Of a stretch of 41,300 nt of DNA, positions 24,236 to 38,458 are shown in pieces. Where the stretch lies: NCBI GenBank assembly GCA_905182985.1, contig CAJJDN010000086.1, positions 1 to 41,300 on the forward strand. Direction: 5' to 3'. A program made the position numbers and the translations under genes. The DNA is from Paramecium sonneborni. Its lineage: Eukaryota; Ciliophora; Oligohymenophorea; Peniculida; Parameciidae. Below the pieces are notes generated by a model. That model did no database searches. It was not told the origin of the DNA and worked only from the letters and a program-made list of their open reading frames with translations. The number at the start of each line of letters is the position of its first letter. Position 1 is the stretch's first letter.

Positions 24236-27200
24236 TCATTTCTTTTATTTATCATATATTGAAGCACCTGTCATCTTAAATATTATTTCAGGACTTCTAT
24301 AAATCCTAATCAATAATTCATAAAAGATTTCTTCCTTAAAGAAATCTTCATCAACTCTTGCTATATAAATATTTTAACATAAATCAAACAATTTATATTA
24401 CTCTTGTACTTATTTTATCATATGCAAATCTCAAAAATCTACCAATTGTCAATACAAATGTTGCATATATACCTATAATTGACATATTTATTGACAATGC
24501 TCCTATTAAACTACTAAATGCTAATTCATTTAAAACAAAAAACTCAACTCTATTCTATGATGATGCTATTTAATATATTATAAATTATCTATACCTCCTA
24601 TCTATTTCAAATCTGTTGAATCATCATTTGGTACTAATTCAAAAAATACAAATTCACTTGTTTTCTTATGAATTAAACGAATATCTTAATAGTAACTTAT
24701 CTCTTCTCTTATATTCACTGGTTCTAATCGTAATGCTTGAGTTTCTGCTTCTCCTACATATAAAAATTTTGGAACCAACACCTTTATGTCAAATATTGCA
24801 TCTGGGGCTTTTGGAGCTAAAATCTTACCAAAATTATTCACAAATGTATCAGGTGCTTATACAATAGATTATCCTGTAAATGATTTTGCACCACCTTAAC
24901 TATCACTCTTTTAAAATACCTATTCACATTATATTTCAACCTAATATTCTTATGATTTTATCATATTTCTTATTTAATCTATATAATTTCCAGGTAGATT
25001 CCATTCTAAATCACTAAATCTCTTTATTCTTACTTTTTACATTCTTTCTTACCATGATGTTTCAATTTCACTATATATTTTTTGAATTTTTTTAAATTAT
25101 TCATTAGGTATATCTAATAATTCTAAATCATTGACTTAAAATAAAGTAAAGAATAATTTATCATCTTAACCAAAGAAAGCCGCTTTAATACTAAACTTAT
25201 CATTAGTAATGTTATTGATTTCAACAGCAGAATTTAAAGTACTAAAAATTAAGATTGGTAAGATAATGATGAAAACAATAAACATTGAATAAAGACATCC
25301 ATTTAAACATTTATCTGAGGATGATCTTGGATCTCTTAATTTATGGTTTTCAATACGAGAATCTTAATAAGCTTGACAAATGTATAAATTAGCAAAAATA
25401 TCTTCTAGTCTAAAGCATTGAATTAAGTCTAATGCTGTAGTAGTAAATGTCCAATCTATAATTACTCTCAACTCATATAAAAAGNATTTATCATATATTG
25501 AAGCACCTGTCATCTTAAATATTATTTCAGGACTTCTATAAATCCTAATCAATAATTCATAAAAGATTTCTTCCTTAAAGAAATCTTCATCAACTCTTGC
25601 TATATAAATATTTTAACATAAATCAAACAATTTATATTACTCTTGTACTTATTTTATCATATGCAAATCTCAAAAATCTACCAATTGTCAATACAAATGT
25701 TGCATATATACCTATAATTGACATATTTATTGACAATGCTCCTATTAAACTACTAAATGCTAATTCATTTAAAACAAAAAACTCAACTCTATTCTATGAT
25801 GATGCTATTTAATATATTATAAATTATCTATACCTCCTATCTATTTCAAATCTGTTGAATCATCATTTGGTACTAATTCAAAAAATACAAATTCACTTGT
25901 TTTCTTATGAATTAAACGAATATCTTAATAGTAACTTATCTCTTCTCTTATATTCACTGGTTCTAATCGTAATGCTTGAGTTTCTGCTTCTCCTACATAT
26001 AAAAATTTTGGAACCAACACCTTTATGTCAAATATTGCATCTGGGGCTTTTGGAGCTAAAATCTTACCAAAATTATTCACAAATGTATCAGGTGCTTATA
26101 CAATAGATTATCCTGTAAATGATTTTGCACCACCTTAACTATCACTCTTTTAAAATACCTATTCACATTATATTTCAACCTAATATTCTTATGATTTTAT
26201 CATATTTCTTATTTAATCTATATAATTTCCAGGTAGATTCCATTCTAAATCACTAAATCTCTTTATTCTTACTTTTTACATTCTTTCTTACCATGATGTT
26301 TCAATTTCACTATATATTTTTTGAATTTTTTTAAATTATTCATTAGGTATATCTAATAATTCTAAATCATTGACTTAAAATAAAGTAAAGAATAATTTAT
26401 CATCTTAACCAAAGAAAGCCGCTTTAATACTAAACTTATCATTAGTAATGTTATTGATTTCAACAGCAGAATTTAAAGTACTAAAAATTAAGATTGGTAA
26501 GATAATGATGAAAACAATAAACATTGAATAAAGACATCCATTTAAACATTTATCTGAGGATGATCTTGGATCTCTTAATTTATGGTTTTCAATACGAGAA
26601 TCTTAATAAGCTTGACAAATGTATAAATTAGCAAAAATATCTTCTAGTCTAAAGCATTGAATTAAGTCTAATGCTGTAGTAGTAAATGTCCAATCTATAA
26701 TTACTCTCAACTCATATAAAAAGGGAATCATTCTATAGATTTTGAAAGCCATTGAATTGGCAGGTTTATGAGAATCGGTAAAAATTTAAGTATATTTTTA
26801 GATAGGATATCCATATCGAATTTAAACAGATGAAATAATAAAATAAATGCAAACTAGAATGTATGCAAATATTAAATAAAATGATTCTTAGAATCCTAAA
26901 AATTATAATAATAATGATAGAATACTTTTATTAGTTTTTTATGGTATAACAAAAAAGAAGTAATAATGAACAACAATAATTAATATAAAATGAATGGCTA
27001 CTTTGATCTTTTGGCTATGATATTTGGATAGAAGAGTAAAAATAGACTAAAATAATCAAAAAATAATAAATCTAGGAGCATAGAAATCTCTACCTACCTT
27101 TATTTATTCTGGTAGAACAACTCTATCCTTTTAAATCATTTTTTTAGTTGTTGGATCATACTTTTATTAAATATAAATGGTAGATAATGCAAGAGGAAAT

Positions 27201-30200
27201 AAAAGATAATAGTACTTAACCATTTATTACCATATTGATGTAAAGAATTGTTAAATTGATATCATAATAGTTTATTATTCTTTTTATTATTCTTATACTT
27301 AATGATTTTCTGAAAAATCATCACTTTCTTATATAGATTCTTTAAAACTAGAGTCTTATAGATTTTCACTTTAAATATCATCATCTATTTATTATTATTG
27401 GTATTATGGATGAAATATTAATCTAATGATATTTTCATATAATCCCAAATACCTTAAGTTTATAATAAATATCTTTGTATTAAAAGTGCAATAAATAATA
27501 GAAATTCAATCCAGATTGCATTCATAAAAGTTTNTATCTAATAATTCTAAATCATTGACTTAAAATAAAGTAAAGAATAATTTATCATCTTAACCAAAGA
27601 AAGCCGCTTTAATACTAAACTTATCATTAGTAATGTTATTGATTTCAACAGCAGAATTTAAAGTACTAAAAATTAAGATTGGTAAGATAATGATGAAAAC
27701 AATAAACATTGAATAAAGACATCCATTTAAACATTTATCTGAGGATGATCTTGGATCTCTTAATTTATGGTTTTCAATACGAGAATCTTAATAAGCTTGA
27801 CAAATGTATAAATTAGCAAAAATATCTTCTAGTCTAAAGCATTGAATTAAGTCTAATGCTGTAGTAGTAAATGTCCAATCTATAATTACTCTCAACTCAT
27901 ATAAAAAGGGAATCATTCTATAGATTTTGAAAGCCATTGAATTGGCAGGTTTATGAGAATCGGTAAAAATTTAAGTATATTTTTAGATAGGATATCCATA
28001 TCGAATTTAAACAGATGAAATAATAAAATAAATGCAAACTAGAATGTATGCAAATATTAAATAAAATGATTCTTAGAATCCTAAAAATTATAATAATAAT
28101 GATAGAATACTTTTATTAGTTTTTTATGGTATAACAAAAAAGAAGTAATAATGAACAACAATAATTAATATAAAATGAATGGCTACTTTGATCTTTTGGC
28201 TATGATATTTGGATAGAAGAGTAAAAATAGACTAAAATAATCAAAAAATAATAAATCTAGGAGCATAGAAATCTCTACCTACCTTTATTTATTCTGGTAG
28301 AACAACTCTATCCTTTTAAATCATTTTTTTAGTTGTTGGATCATACTTTTATTAAATATAAATGGTAGATAATGCAAGAGGAAATAAAAGATAATAGTAC
28401 TTAACCATTTATTACCATATTGATGTAAAGAATTGTTAAATTGATATCATAATAGTTTATTATTCTTTTTATTATTCTTATACTTAATGATTTTCTGAAA
28501 AATCATCACTTTCTTATATAGATTCTTTAAAACTAGAGTCTTATAGATTTTCACTTTAAATATCATCATCTATTTATTATTATTGGTATTATGGATGAAA
28601 TATTAATCTAATGATATTTTCATATAATCCCAAATACCTTAAGTTTATAATAAATATCTTTGTATTAAAAGTGCAATAAATAATAGAAATTCAATCCAGA
28701 TTGCATTCATAAAAGTTTCAGCTCCTTAATATTTTCGAATACCAATAACATAATCAATTCTAGTAATTTTCACTTATTGAGTTGTAACTCTAGGTTCACA
28801 TGCTTCTTCTTAAGCGAATCCAATAAATGTATATGGAGGTGAATCACAAAAGATTGTCATCTTATAAATAAACTTTAATGAAATAATTATTATGGCATAT
28901 ATTAATAGAAAATTCCAATATCTTTTAGATGGAACAGGATTCTCTAATAATCCATAAAGAAAAGCTGAAAATGGATAAAATAATGCAATAATATTAGTAT
29001 TAATAAAACACATACTACTTAAAAGTAATGTGCTATAAACACAAATATTAATACTGATAATTTCTTTTCGTCTATTTCATTTTATTATTATTCTTATTCT
29101 CTAATGTAAGTATCATGAGCAAGAATATGAATGATTAAATCTTTTAAATTTTCAGAAAATTACTTTTTTGGTTTATACTATTTTAGATTCATCATCTGAA
29201 TTATCATTTTCAGATTTCTTAAAATCTTTTATATTTTCTTCTTTTTCATATATTTATTATTATTATCTTTCATCTTATTCACTATGTATTTCAAAAGATT
29301 TATGATCTCCTCTACATTCTTCAAATGATATCATTTATATTTCTTTCATTGATGTTGATTTTTTAAAAGGTTATACTTTAAATAGTTATTAAATATCATT
29401 TTCAATTTAATAAATTTTTCTATCAATTTCATCTATTACTTAAATATGATAATTTGTTAATCCTATTTTTTCATTTAAATAAACTCTTTCTAATTATCTT
29501 TTTTCTTCCAATAACATCAATTTCTTCAATCTCAATTTTAAATCCTTCTAATTTATAGAGTTTTAACAATATAACATGCATCATATAAATGTATTACTGG
29601 TGCTTAATTTAATTAAGTTATCTTTTCAGCTTGTATTAATTTTTTAAATTCATCTTTAAAACCTTAAAACTTTTCAGAATCAAAACTTGTATGTTATTAA
29701 TTATCTTCAAGATCGTTCTTCTGTAAATTAAATGATTTAAAATTGTTCTTCTCGTTTTGGTGTCAAATAAAAAAAACTCTTTTTTTTCAAACTCTTAGAG
29801 TTATATATTTATATATAAATATCTATATGATCATCAAATTAAAAAAAATTTTCCCATTTTTCTGCTCTATTTTAAACTCTTTATTATAAACTCTCATGTA
29901 CTTATTTTTATGCTTATACATATTTGAAATCCTAAATTCTTTTTAAATGAATTCCTTCAATCAATTAAATAGCATTAATTTTTTATTATTATTATTATCT
30001 CTACAAATATGGATCTACATATAATTTCATATATGGATGAGCTCAAATATTTCTTTATAATAAACCAAGTAAAAAAAAGAATGCCATCAAAGTTTCTTTA
30101 CAAAAACCAAAACGAAAACTAATTTATAAATATAAATTAATTACTCTAATGTTTTATTCAAACCTAAAAGATGAGATAAAAACATATAAATAACATCTAA

Positions 30201-33200
30201 GGTTGATACTCTTTCATATTTCTTTAAAAACCTAGTTAGTTTATCTAGCTAATAATTAAAATTCATCTTATAGAAATATTAAGAAATCACTATTATAATA
30301 ATAATTATTTAATTGAATCTACACACATTCTACATTATCATAATAAAATCTATCATTTTCATATATAATTGGACATTTAATAAAAGGAGCTTAATATAAT
30401 GACATTGCTATCATCACAATAATATTAAATAATATCAATTTACTCCATATTATATTTCTCTCTTTTTCTAATTTCTCACTCATATATAATAAATTTAAAG
30501 CCAAAAAAAAATAGATACAAGAAATAACTTCTGTATTGATTAAACATCAGATGACATACCTATCAATAAAACTATTATCAAAGCAAATTTATAGAAATAA
30601 AAAGGATAAAAAATTTTATAAAATCGATTATCTTTTTTCTATTATCTTCATAAGTGAAATCATTTTTTCAATTATACTTTCTTGAATATTTTCTCTATTA
30701 GGATTAAAATGATTATTAATCTCTTATTCTTATTGTCTTCTTCTGATAGTAGTGAAATGACGATAGAAACATAATGAAATTAATAAAGCAATAAAATTCA
30801 ACCCTAAATCCCAATTTGTATATCCTTATAAAGATAACCAATAATTCCAATCAGTTTAACATTTCATAAAATCACTAGTAGAATCATTAGGATCATCATA
30901 ATTAAATGATTCCTTTCCTTTAGGATCACAAGTATATTTAAAATACCACCATGATTTACGAACATCCCAAGATGGTGGAGTCCATTATAATGTACCATAT
31001 TTTCTAATTACTTCTAACATTTACAAAATACATAATGCACCCCATGCTTATCCAATTTACCAAGTTTTGTATGTCTATCTAACATACATGATCTATTTGC
31101 AAAAGCACTTGCTACTATAATATAAAAAAAAGAAAAGAAATTTCTTTAATAATATGCTGTTATGAATATAAAAAATAAACATAATTCTAATCTTATTTAA
31201 GTAAACAGATTATCAATTGATTTATGATTATCGTTATATATTTGATCTTACTTAGTAATAATCTTATATCTTAGAAAATCTTTCATTTTAATCATCCAAT
31301 TCATCAAAGAAAATCTAATCCTAAGATTTTTCTTCTTATTCTATTTGCTACTAATTAAAAATAATTATAAATAATCATTTACTTATTATTTAAACATTAC
31401 ATTCAATACTTAGAGCATTTCTGATAAATGAAACATAATTTATAAATACAAATATTTATTTTGATATTAATTTTCAATTCCAATCCATGATATAGTTTCT
31501 TAACCTTAAGCATTTCTAAGAAGTTCTGCTTAAAAAACATATTGGATAAGTATATACACAAATCTTGATATAAATGCAATAAAAATAGTAAGATAATATA
31601 TCTTTTTTATATATCTATTTATATTATATTTCTTTTTAAATAGATGGGACTAAATATGCTCTTTTATATGCACATAAAACTAATAAAGCAATACCAGTTC
31701 CTACTAATTTAAGAGTATTAAAATCTGGATCTAAACCAAAATCACTTAATAGAGTTGGTTATTAAAAGTATAATTCTACAAGATAGTAAAAGAATTTAAT
31801 TGTATATGTGTATCTGACAATCAGTATTATTAGAGTTAGTGTAATCATTAATGGCCAATATTAGTATAATCTATCCATTATAATATTGAGTTAACCATAA
31901 ATATAATACAAATAAAGAAAAAGTTAAAAAAAGAATATAAATATCAATCACAACAAATTAGCAGGTGGAATAAATGCTACAATTAAAGCAATTATTTAAC
32001 AAAAAATTAATCCATTATTGTAAAATATTTACTATAAATAATCGAGATTATAATTATTTAATTTTTTCTTGTATTCTTAATAATGTTCACTTTTTTAGAT
32101 TACTTAAATTGAAAATGTTAATAATACACATTCTATAACGATATCATAATATTTGTAGATGAAATAGAAAGAGAATTGAAATTATTGTGTAACTTCATCC
32201 AAACCACCAAATTTAAATACAAAATTGAGTGTGGATAATGATCTTAGAAACATCAATTACATTGAATATAATATGAATAATATAATATATCCAATGCTTA
32301 AATGATTTCTCATATACTTTCTTCTTTGTTAAAGTGGTGCAAAAGCATAAAGTATAAAGAAGATTAAAAAGACACCTCTGAAAATATCTGCATGACGTAA
32401 AGCAGTAATAAGTGAATAAATGATGACTATTTCATCAAAATGAATTAAGAAACTCTTCTAAAATTAATAATTAAAATTTGATAAATTCTATTTGAATTTA
32501 GTCCAACAACTTGGTTTCTATAGTCTAATTGGTCTATCTTTAGAATTTAAATCATTTATTATTTTCTAACATCTTCTATCATCAATAGTTTGTTATGAAT
32601 AGACAAGCCAACTGACGATAAGAATATATAATAAATCAATGATTATTACATTGAATCTATTATAAAAATAATCCCAAATAGCTAATAATTCATCTGGATT
32701 AAATTATGGTTATTCATAGACTCCCAAATATTGAAAATAAACATTCACCTTAAATTATGGTATATTAAATAATTTTAATAAAAAAAACTAAACGAATGCC
32801 AAATATAAAATTGAGATTGCACATGAATAACGTCTAGTGTCTAGTGATTTTAAATTATTATTTTTTCTTTAATTATCCAACTAATAAAAGTAAATAGACT
32901 AATCCTTTTAAAATACTGAATTATTTAGAAATCCAAAATACACTCAAAATCATAATTATTCTAAAGTAATTCTCTCCTAATAATATTTTATGAAAATATA
33001 ATGCTAACCATATTAACATACAAACAACTAAAAACAATGCTATTAATCCATCATTTAGACATAACTACACTATTATTAATATTATTATCTTATTCATTAT
33101 ACTCTGTTATCTTAAATAACTAATTTTTTTCTATTAAAATGTGTAATTCTCATTCTATTCTACCTATTCGTATTATGGCATTTCACTATTCCAATAGATT

Positions 33201-33553
33201 ATCAATTCTACTGTTAATAATCCCAAATGCTGTAATTAAAATTCAATTATTCTATCATTCTTGATTCAATTTCACTTTTAATTAAACTAAGAAATAATCC
33301 TATTACAAAATATAGGCTTATTATTAATGTTATTATCACATGCCATTTAATAACGATTTTGAATTACTTCAATATCTTTTCAGTAAGAACTATTCATATT
33401 ATAAATTCTGTAATACATTTATATCCCAGGTAATATATAAAAATACATAAAATAACCAATTTATTATTGATAAGTATGACACCTTATACCAAGAGAGTAA
33501 TTTCAATTAATTCTTTTATTACTTATCAACAGCAAATGAAATCTCTTTCTCAT
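24236..33553 (-). CDS. PIEZO: PIEZO mechanosensitive cation channel (disrupted by assembly duplications and a local lesion)
   Basis: Many hydrophobic segments and small introns run from about 33553 to TGA at 24236. Diagnostic PIEZO segments are present: PFLYELRVIIDWTF and FRLEDIFANLYI (the PF..E.R region before the pore), a long extracellular cap, the last helix IGIYATFVLTIGRFLRFAYD, and the C-terminal LCQNIYIAR with IRIYRSPEIIFKMTG. PFSAFLYGLLENPVPSKRYW near 28950 matches the upstream repeat blades. The product would be about 2100-2200 residues after removing introns and the two duplicated blocks. To read it, skip 26350-27534 and 24247-25485. One frame break lies near 24391-24403. The N terminus (ATG 33553, needing a 40-nt intron, about 33482-33521) and an intron near 29770-29820 are uncertain. 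PIEZO trimers open under membrane tension and admit cations. Confidence 0.85.
24247..25484. repeat. copy of a 1238-bp direct duplication (PIEZO 3' end)
   Basis: Matches 25486-26723 by eye with the N at 25485 between them. It includes the PIEZO cap and C-terminal exons. Probably an unmerged contig overlap. Confidence 0.95.
25486..26723. repeat. second copy of the 1238-bp duplication
   Basis: Offset by 1239 from the copy at 24247. The sequence to its right continues the PIEZO gene normally, whereas the first copy stops dead at the N. Confidence 0.95.
26350..27533. repeat. copy of a 1184-bp direct duplication (PIEZO)
   Basis: Matches 27535-28718 by eye with the N at 27534 between them. Its first 374 bases overlap the other duplicated block, so that part of PIEZO occurs three times in the window. 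Confidence 0.95.
27535..28718. repeat. second copy of the 1184-bp duplication
   Basis: Offset by 1185 from the copy at 26350. It continues rightward into unique PIEZO sequence at 28719. Confidence 0.95.
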
Positions 33554-33598
33554 TAAACGAAATAATTATTATTAATAATTATTAATATGCACAATCTA
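33554..33598. promoter_or_regulatory. very short divergent intergenic region
   Basis: Only 45 bp separate the proposed start codons of PIEZO (33553, minus) and the B-box/WD40 gene (33599, plus). Any promoter for both must lie here or overlap coding sequence. No specific motif is recognised. An alternative PIEZO ATG at 33634 would make the two genes overlap, which is why 33553 is preferred. Confidence 0.45.
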
Positions 33599-35344
33599 AT
33601 GAATTGTTATTAACATAATTCTTAAACTACTCATATTTGCAATAAACTTGATTGTAAATATAAATTAGCATGCAATTCATGTGTTAATTAATAACATATT
33701 GGTCATGTAGATACCAATATTACACCACTTTCAAAATTTGTTGATCGGATGTTATATGAATTTTAAAAGTAATCATTAATCTTAAATAAGATCAGAAGTC
33801 GATCGCTTAAAACGAATTTATTTCAAAGAAGATATCACTTAACATATTAAAAAGGAATTTCAATATTTAAGAGATAAAACTAATCAGATACTCAATTAAA
33901 GAGAATCTAAATTATTTTCACTTATTGATAATTAATGGATTCATAGCAAATAATTAAAGAACATCATTGATCATATTGAAATGATGAAGGATGGTAAAGT
34001 ATATGAAGAAGGATTATAATTAGTTTTACCAATATTGCATTAAGGATCATAAGACGTAATTAACAAATATGAAAAAGATAAAATTAGAATTGTCACTAAA
34101 GTTAGAGAATAAATCAATTAAATTAAAACTGTTTTGGATGGTTTATTTTATATTGGAAATTAGTATTAATTAGATCAATAGTAAATCAAGTTAGAAAATA
34201 TCTTGAAATTAGAAAATTCTCTTAAATCAAGTGAAGATCGATTATTTTAGAGTGCAATCCATCTATCAAATCCTAAAGAGTATCATGTTTCTAAACCCTA
34301 TGGAACATATTAAGAATTTGTCGATGGTTTATATCCTGAAAAATAATAAGAATATATTCAATCAATAGATTATACTTCATTACTAGCTAAACCAACTAAA
34401 TTTGATAATACATAATTATAATTTGAAAAAACTGAAAATTTTTAATTGTATGGAGTAATTGATCATACAAGTTATGTAATTTCAAGTATAAGAATGAAAA
34501 ATGGTTAGATAGTAACATGTTCAAAAGTAGTTTCATTTTTTGAGTATCCTAGTTTAAAATTATAGTAATAGTTAGGGAATAATTAAAATATAAAACAAGT
34601 AGTTGAAATAACGTAAAGCCTATTAGCTTTATTGACTTAGAATTAAGTATTGATGTATGAGAAGAGAAAAGATAAGTGGATTCCGAAAGGAGAATTCATA
34701 ACACCGAATGTAGGTATAATAAATAAAATAAGTTTGATGAATGATTTATTTTTAATATTAGTTCAAACTCAATTAATAGTTTATAAATTGAAATAGCAAA
34801 TAATAGCAGATCAACCTATAGAATATTTATTTATAAATTTGACTCCTTAAATATATATGCATAAATATGATTGTTGCAGTTTTGCAATATTTGAGAATAG
34901 ATTATATTCAGCAGATTTGGGTGGTAGACTTTATTAATGGAGATTGGGGAATGTATTTCATGTAGACAATGTTATCCAATCCAGTAATAATGAAATAATA
35001 GGAATAATACCTATGCATGATAGTAGAGTAACAACAATAGGAACAGACGGAGTGATTAGATTATGGGATAGTTCATTATAATTGGTAACAACAATAAAAC
35101 ATAGAAGTTAATTTACAGCTTCAGTAGAAGGAAAAGAATTAGATACATTTTATACTGGCGATGTTTCAGGAAGTAATTAATCTTTTAAATTATAGAGATT
35201 TAGAAATGGAGAGTAACAGTTTTGATTGAATCACTTATTGAATTAGATGCACATAATGATTAGATTACAGATTTATAATTTAGTTAATACTTAATTAGTT
35301 GTTCTGCAGATAAGAAAGTAAAGATTTGGATTACATATAAATGA
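33599..35344 (+). CDS. B-box zinc finger, coiled-coil and WD40-repeat protein
   Basis: Introns at 33769-33790 (22 nt) and 35173-35195 (23 nt) give 567 codons including TGA (566 aa). Residues about 3-45 form a B-box-like zinc finger: MNCYQH, then CNKLDCKYKLACNSC and HIGH with the expected Cys/His spacing. Residues about 55-190 are helical, probably coiled coil as in TRIM-type proteins. The C-terminal 350 residues show WD40-like blades, for example TIGTDGVIRLWDSS, TFYTGDVSGKIQKW and LISCSADKKVKIW. Such proteins act as scaffolds, and TRIM relatives are often E3 ligases, but no RING is present, so a ligase role is not supported. It is divergent from PIEZO and ends 35 bp before the next gene. Confidence 0.87.
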
Positions 35345-35379
35345 ATATATATATAAATACTTATAAATATATATAAATA

Positions 35380-35736
35380 ATGGCAAAACATCATCCCGAT
35401 TTGATTATGTGTCGTAAATAACCAGGTATTGCAATTGGTAGATTATGTGAGAAATGTGATGGTAAATGTGTGATATGTGATTCATATGTCAGACCTAGTG
35501 TTCTAGTCAAAATTTGTGATGAGTGCAATTATGGAAGTTTTTAAGGTAGATGTGTAATTTGTGGTGGAGTTGGTGTTAGTGGTATTCACTTATTTATTAT
35601 TATAGATGCATATTATTGTAGAGAATGTGTTTAATAAGAAAAAGATAGAGATGGATGTCCCAAAATTGTTAATTTAGGATCTGCTAAAACAGATTTGTTT
35701 TATGAAAGAAAAAAATATGGATTCAAAAAAAGATGA
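35380..35736 (+). CDS. PHF5A: PHF5A-like splicing factor (SF3b subunit, PHD-finger-like)
   Basis: One 24-nt intron (35582-35605) gives 111 codons including TGA: 110 aa, exactly the length of animal PHF5A. The sequence is almost invariant with it: [16 protein letters not shown] at the start, Cys pairs [32 protein letters not shown] and YYCREC, and the C terminus [16 protein letters not shown]. In SF3b this protein coordinates zinc and helps recognise the branch site in U2 snRNP during pre-mRNA splicing, which fits an organism with many tiny introns. It starts 35 bp after the WD40 gene. Confidence 0.98.
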
Positions 35737-36103
35737 TTATTAATAATACATTATATATATCGTGCATATTCCTCATTTTATTATTCCATCTAAATCGTAA
35801 TATATTATAATTATTTTAACAGATTTAACATCACTTTATAATTTTAAATATTCTAAAACCAATCCTTTTTAACAAACTCAAATGATTTCAGAGTCTTGTA
35901 AAAAATACTTCAGATTTAGGCTCCAGTTAGATTAGAAGGATATATCTTATTGAAATTGATCCCATATATAGGAAATGGTTATATTAGTAACTTTAATTGT
36001 AAGGTTTATAGAACGGAAATGAGTTAGTATTAATTGTGATTCTAATTATTTGAGAGAATTAGATTATTTTTAGAAGTGATATTAATATTTATTAATTATA
36101 ATA
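35737..36103. other. 367-bp intergenic stretch
   Basis: Short open frames only, with no tRNA-like or other recognisable RNA structure. Longer than the neighbouring gaps, so a small non-coding RNA is possible but nothing supports one. Confidence 0.5.
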
Positions 36104-37059
36104 ATGAATATTCCTACAGAAATTGATCCAGAAACATTACCAGATCATGAACCTGATAGATTTAATAATTTTTTTGAAATTTTAATAGATGGAAAACCTG
36201 CTTTTAAATTATTAGATGGATCTACGTTTTTTTTAGATTCTAACAATGGGTATATAAATTTCATTCTATCATAAGTTGGATTGATGAAAAGAATTGTTAT
36301 TATGATAGTTAAGGTAAACCTGCTGGATGGTATAAAACATTTGATGATCAAACTTACTTTTACAATAGTGAAGGATTTTTTATTCCTTATGATAAAGATC
36401 CATCTACTCTACCAAAACATAATGAATAAGTTAATATAAATAAATTGGATACAGATTAAAATTTTCTTGATACAAATGGATGTTATTATGATAAATTTGG
36501 AGAGGCTTTGGGATGGAAATTAAAATGCGAAGATGGTTAAGTATATTTCAATTTTAAGTTTTAGATCTATTTTTTCGATTTAAAAGGTGAGTATGTAGAT
36601 TTGAATACTAGAGAAGTTTAAAATGATCTAAATGAATTTGATTTTGGTGATTTTAAATAAAATTTTAAATAGAAAACATAATTTGTTAAATAATAATAAA
36701 AAACATATCCAAAAGTAGAACCTAGAAGAATAAAAGATTAACCATAAAAGTAAAATCGATAATAAGTAAAAAATTAATAGATATCTAAACCATAATAATA
36801 ATAATAATCTCAAAATAGATAAAATAATCAAAAAGCAATTTATCATTATGAACTTCCAGATTTAGATGAAACAAAGAAATTATTTATTGCTTTAGTAAAA
36901 TAAAAATTACAAAGCAAGGCTGAATTTCTATTAAATGATTAATTACTGACTGTAAAATGCGATGAACCTAATAAAGGTTTGGAATAAGATTTTAATTTAG
37001 AGAATGGAAAGTGTGTTACATATAAAAATGATATTAATCCAAAAAGTATAAAGAAATGA
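36104..37059 (+). CDS. unrecognised protein with two Tyr/Trp/Gly repeats and a Gln-rich linker
   Basis: Introns at 36250-36275 (26 nt) and 36541-36564 (24 nt) give 302 codons including TGA (301 aa). Two similar modules are visible: NCYYDSQGKPAGWYK with TYFYNSEGFFIP, and GCYYDKFGEALGWKLK with IYFFDLKGEYVD. Each has a Tyr-Tyr-Asp, a Gly-Trp and an aromatic strand, a pattern suggesting short beta-rich repeats. A Gln/Lys-rich low-complexity stretch (about 36660-36835) follows, then an acidic C terminus. The second intron is stop-free and a multiple of three, so its removal is judged from repeat alignment. No known family is recognised. Confidence 0.75.
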
Positions 37060-37061
37060 TA

Positions 37062-37200
37062 AATATATATATTTTTGAATAAAGAAATAATAATATATTT
37101 TTGAATAAATTTTTAATAATATATATTTTTGAATAAATTTTTAATAATATATATTTTTAAATAAAATTTTAATAATATATATTTTTAAATAAAGATATAA
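37062..37200. repeat. AT-rich tandem repeat, unit about 30 bp
   Basis: Four to five imperfect copies of a unit containing a TA run, then TTTTTGAATAAA or TTTTTAAATAAA. It lies between the convergent 3' ends of the plus-strand gene ending at 37059 and the thiolase gene ending at 37236. Confidence 0.8.
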
Positions 37201-37235
37201 ATCTATTTATAGACTATATAATTGGATTATAAATC

Positions 37236-38458
<1,223 letters not shown>

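Noticed and set aside
24357..24420. 41- or 34-nt intron to repair the PIEZO frame break
   Set aside because: Either choice would delete residues conserved in PIEZO (LCQN or GRFLRFAYD).
24358..24867. Plus-strand small frames repeated at 25597-26106
   Set aside because: They are antisense to PIEZO exons; the repetition is the assembly duplication.
35737..36103. Small RNA or tRNA gene
   Set aside because: No cloverleaf, box or snRNA signature could be found by eye.
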